DNA of 64,000 bases from Warburgia ugandensis (lineage: Eukaryota > Streptophyta > Magnoliopsida > Canellales > Canellaceae). The notes under the pieces were generated by a model. It saw only the letters and a list, made by a program, of their open reading frames with translations. It did not search any database and was not told the DNA's origin. The DNA is taken from NCBI GenBank assembly GCA_035236585.1, contig CP141133.1:46145729-46209728 (forward strand), given 5' to 3'. Shown here one piece after another: positions 61,201 through 64,000 of the stretch (position 1 is the stretch's first letter; each line of letters starts with the position of its first letter). Made by a program: the position numbers and the translations under genes.

Positions 61201-63121
61201 AGATTTATGCTTGAATAAGTTACCTTCAACCAGCACATTAATTGGTTGAATAATAATAATAAGAACATAAAAGGTTAGTAAATTACCTAACCCTAATAAA
61301 AACAGTAAGTAAGATAAGGATGATCGAACAAGATTCATTAGATCTTGGATGATCAAGAACAATAAGAAATAGAATATTATATTGTACTTAGTATGCTTGT
61401 TATAGTTCATTAGATTAGATAATCCAAACCCTTGATCAAAGATGATTCAAGGAAGAAAACCACGATCATCCTCCTTAGGGATGATCCAATAACTAAACTT
61501 AGATCAAAGAAGAACTAGATGATAGAAGATCTAGGACCCTGATCTTTATCAACATGTGTAGATTGTAAATCAATGGATCTATGAAAGATCAAGATCAAGG
61601 AGATGGACACACAAAGACTTAGAGATAGAAAAGTACTTAGATATGAATGATTTAAAGATCATTCTAAACATTAGATCTAGTGATCAATATGATTGGTCAA
61701 AATTTATATATTGACAATATGTATGGATGTATAGATTACATACATCAGTTAGGATCATAGAAGATTGGGGAAAAGAGATCAATCCTTAAAGGTAGGAGGA
61801 TTTGATGAATGCATTTACATGAGATATACATGATTGTACTCATGATCATATGTTGACAAGAGTAATGTTAATACTTGTATTAAATCTCTTGAAAACCTTA
61901 TGATCCAACCAAACACATATAAGATGGTTAAGGACTAAAACTATAAGTGAATAGGGAACTAGAAAGTATTTCAGCCCTAAGTAAATAGACATATGGTCTG
62001 ATATATATGAAATCTATTTTACATACAAGCTTGGAGGCTTGTGAATTTGTTTTAATAGGCATAAGCCTAGGGAGATGCTATTGCTAGAGGAGTTATGAGG
62101 GTTTGGCCACCTGCTCCTTGAAATTTGATGATATGATGATACCTTGACCAAAGAGAGGCTAAAAGTCAGGTGGTGGCAATAATGAGAAGGCCACCATTGT
62201 GAAAGTCTTGCACCCCATACGGGCAGTGACATAATATTTACCTCGTGGTATCAGTGGTGAACAGGGCAGTTATTCGAGGACGCTAGTACATATCAAACTG
62301 TAGCATGGCAACCTTTTGATTATTTTGCACTATGATGCACATGGGAATAGGCATAGTGAAATGCCTTATGTTTTAGCATAATGAAATGTTAGGTAATTGT
62401 ATATTACCAATATTTTCCACCAATATTTCCTAAGAAGGGAAATTCCCAGTGTAAGATTAGTTGTAATACTAAATTCTCAAAATGAAGAGAATTGATCAGC
62501 TTAGTTGGGAATGATATTTGATTACTTTCACAAATTTAACTGGTTTACCCATGAAGGGTATGTATGTATATAGATATACATAATTTACAAAGTAAAGAGT
62601 TTGTTTAGGGATAATAGGATTATGAAGTATTGGAATTACATTGTCAATTATTATGCTTCTTGAATCCCCTACCAAGCATTGCTTGTTGAGATATTGTAAA
62701 TGTTGCAATATCTCAGATATAGGGAAGGAGAGTTAGGAGCTGAAGACGATAGAAGACTTGAAGAGAATAATTTTCAAGGTATATCCTTAAAGAAATGTAT
62801 ATTTCTTTGTTGAGAGTTTTATTGTTTGGTGAGCTTGAGTTTTAGATTATGTAATTTGGACAAGTATTGTAATAGATTTGGTTGTACACTAAACCACTGG
62901 ATGGATCCTAGAGTTTAATAAAAGTATATTCCTTCAATGGAATTTTATTTTGTACACAAATTGTACTTATGTTATGTATGAATTGGTGACTTGGGTTTTC
63001 AAAACAAGTTCTAAAGAAAAGAATTTCCGCTGCTTTGTTTTGTGAAAAAATTTTACACTCTTAAGGGCCCTGCCTTTCAAAATACATTACAAAATGTGTT
63101 ACAAAAACCCTGGTGATCACA
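58235..63121 (+). repeat. 3' LTR of F
   Basis: TGTAATAACCCC to GGTGATCACA, 4,887 bases. TATA box 58810-58820; the CpG-rich block 59470-59740 is richer here than in any other copy; Tat-shared module 60840-61200; hairpin 62687-62715. Confidence 0.94.
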
Positions 63122-63126
63122 TAGGA
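63122..63126. repeat. Target-site duplication of F, right copy
   Basis: TAGGA after the LTR end; left copy TAGGG at 49599-49603. Confidence 0.8.
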
Positions 63127-64000
63127 TTTTCTATACCAAAGGAGATTGATGGAAAGTGAATAGAACACCTATTCAAGAAATCGAATGCATTCACTTGTTA
63201 AACATGTGGGGACTTGTAGAGTAGTTTTACAAACTAGTTTTATCCTTGATTTAGATTAAGCCTTTTATATTCCTTGCTTTTCTCGAAATTTAATTTCTAT
63301 ATTTAAACTTATACCACTTGGATTTTCATTTTATTACCATGAATCTTATTTCAATTTATATAAAAATTCAGTGGTTGTCGAAAATAGTTTAATGGATGAT
63401 GGTTTATTCAAAATTCATTTAAATAATGATGTCTCCAATGAAGTAATGCTTATGCATGGTAATGCTGGTATTAAGAGTAATGCCATGAATGAGAAATCCT
63501 CCATGTTGTGAGACCAGAGATTAGAACATATCTCCATTGATAAAATCTAAAGGTTAGTAAATGATGCAGTTCTTGAGACTCGTAATTTTACAGATTTTGA
63601 TTTATATGTGGACTGCATTAAAGGAAAGTTGACCAACAAGTTTAAAAGTGTGCTGAGGAGTTTTGACGTATTAGAGATCATACATATTGACATTTGGTGT
63701 CCTAACATGAGCTTAGATGGTCAAAAATATTTCATTACCTTTATAGATGACTACTCATGAATTATGTATCTCTACTTGCTTCATAATAAAAGTGAAGAAT
63801 TGGATGTTTTTAAAATATATAAAGTACAGATAGAGAAACAATGTGGAAAGCAAATTAAATCGTAAAATCTAACAGAGGTGGTGAATATTATAGTAGGTAC
63901 ACAAGGACTGGACACGGACACGGTCCATTTGATAAGTTTCTTCAAGAGTAATGTATTGCAGCTCAAAACACCATGCTTGGCTCACCAGATTAAACTGGTG
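63127..64000 (+). pseudogene. Copia protease end to integrase core, broken
   Basis: Continues the copia polyprotein: a GFLYTK segment right after the F insertion, then an integrase zinc-binding region (RLEHISIDK-like near 63516-63545), a DIWCPNMSLDGQKYFITFIDD-type core start near 63690-63750, then the VYKAQIEKQ-like and RGGEYYSRY segments to 63900. The last 100 bases hold HGPFDKF-type and NTMLGSPD-type fragments in shifted frames. Stops and frameshifts are frequent. RT should follow outside the window. Confidence 0.83.

Larger units (their letters stand above)
49604..63121 (+). mobile_element. F: non-autonomous member of the T1 family, full length
   Basis: 5' LTR 49604-54468, primer-binding site, 3.7-kb interior, polypurine tract, 3' LTR 58235-63121, near-identical 5-bp duplications. 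Within the first few hundred bases the two LTRs differ at only a handful of positions, fewer than T1's pair, so F is the younger insertion. The interior has only the first 65 or so codons of gag, then about 3.4 kb of noncoding sequence; there is no protease, RT, RNase H or integrase. It must have been mobilised by proteins from another copy. Confidence 0.92.
46551..64000 (+). mobile_element. Ty1/copia element, split by F, 3' end beyond window
   Basis: Plus strand: short LTR (46551-46868), primer-binding site, long leader, gag with a zinc knuckle (48740-49598), protease start at the F insertion point, then integrase-side sequence resuming at 63122. In copia elements integrase precedes RT, so RT and RNase H would lie beyond 64000. 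All frames carry stops and shifts. Confidence 0.85.

Overview
The window is retrotransposon-packed plant nuclear DNA, AT-rich and with no recognisable host gene. The lineages point to a flowering plant: Tekay/Del-type chromovirus Ty3/gypsy elements, Tat/Athila-branch Ty3/gypsy elements, a Ty1/copia element and an L1-type LINE. The species cannot be decided from this. Nearly every coding region is broken by stops and frameshifts, so this is a layered record of insertions rather than an expressed locus.

Layout: (1) 1-30482 is the minus-strand remains of Tat-like elements. A Tat protease gene is split at 1290/23149 by a plus-strand Tekay element, T1 (1295-23144), with LTRs of about 4.86 kb and a decayed gag-pol at 13813-18205. 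The 5' LTR of T1 was itself invaded by a second LTR element, L2 (4574-12092), whose 3.6-kb interior has no recognisable genes. (2) 23150-30463 continues the Tat material on the minus strand: protease and gag (23150-24900), leader, primer-binding site (26035-26062), one LTR (26063 to about 27856), then the integrase, RNase H and RT of another Tat copy. One LTR thus separates two Tat interiors. (3) 30464-30969 is a 3' LINE fragment, followed by a minus-strand relative of T1, called D (30975-41967), which keeps gag but has lost pol. (4) 41968 to about 46440 is a further Tat 5' end: gag, leader, primer-binding site and LTR. (5) From 46551 to the window end is a plus-strand copia element, split at 49603/63122 by F (49604-63121). 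F is a second full-length member of the T1 family with almost intact LTRs and a noncoding interior.

How the parts relate: T1, D and F share LTR, primer-binding site and polypurine tract. T1 carries the gag-pol of the autonomous form. F carries about 3.4 kb of noncoding sequence in its place. D is a mosaic: leader and 3' region of the F type, gag of the T1 type. F and D therefore look like non-autonomous partners that would depend on proteins from T1-like copies. The least expected signal is a stretch of about 400-450 bases in the LTRs of this Tekay family that is also found, in the same sense orientation, in the pre-gag leaders of the Tat elements. The LTRs also carry a palindromic hairpin whose stem is kept by paired changes among copies.
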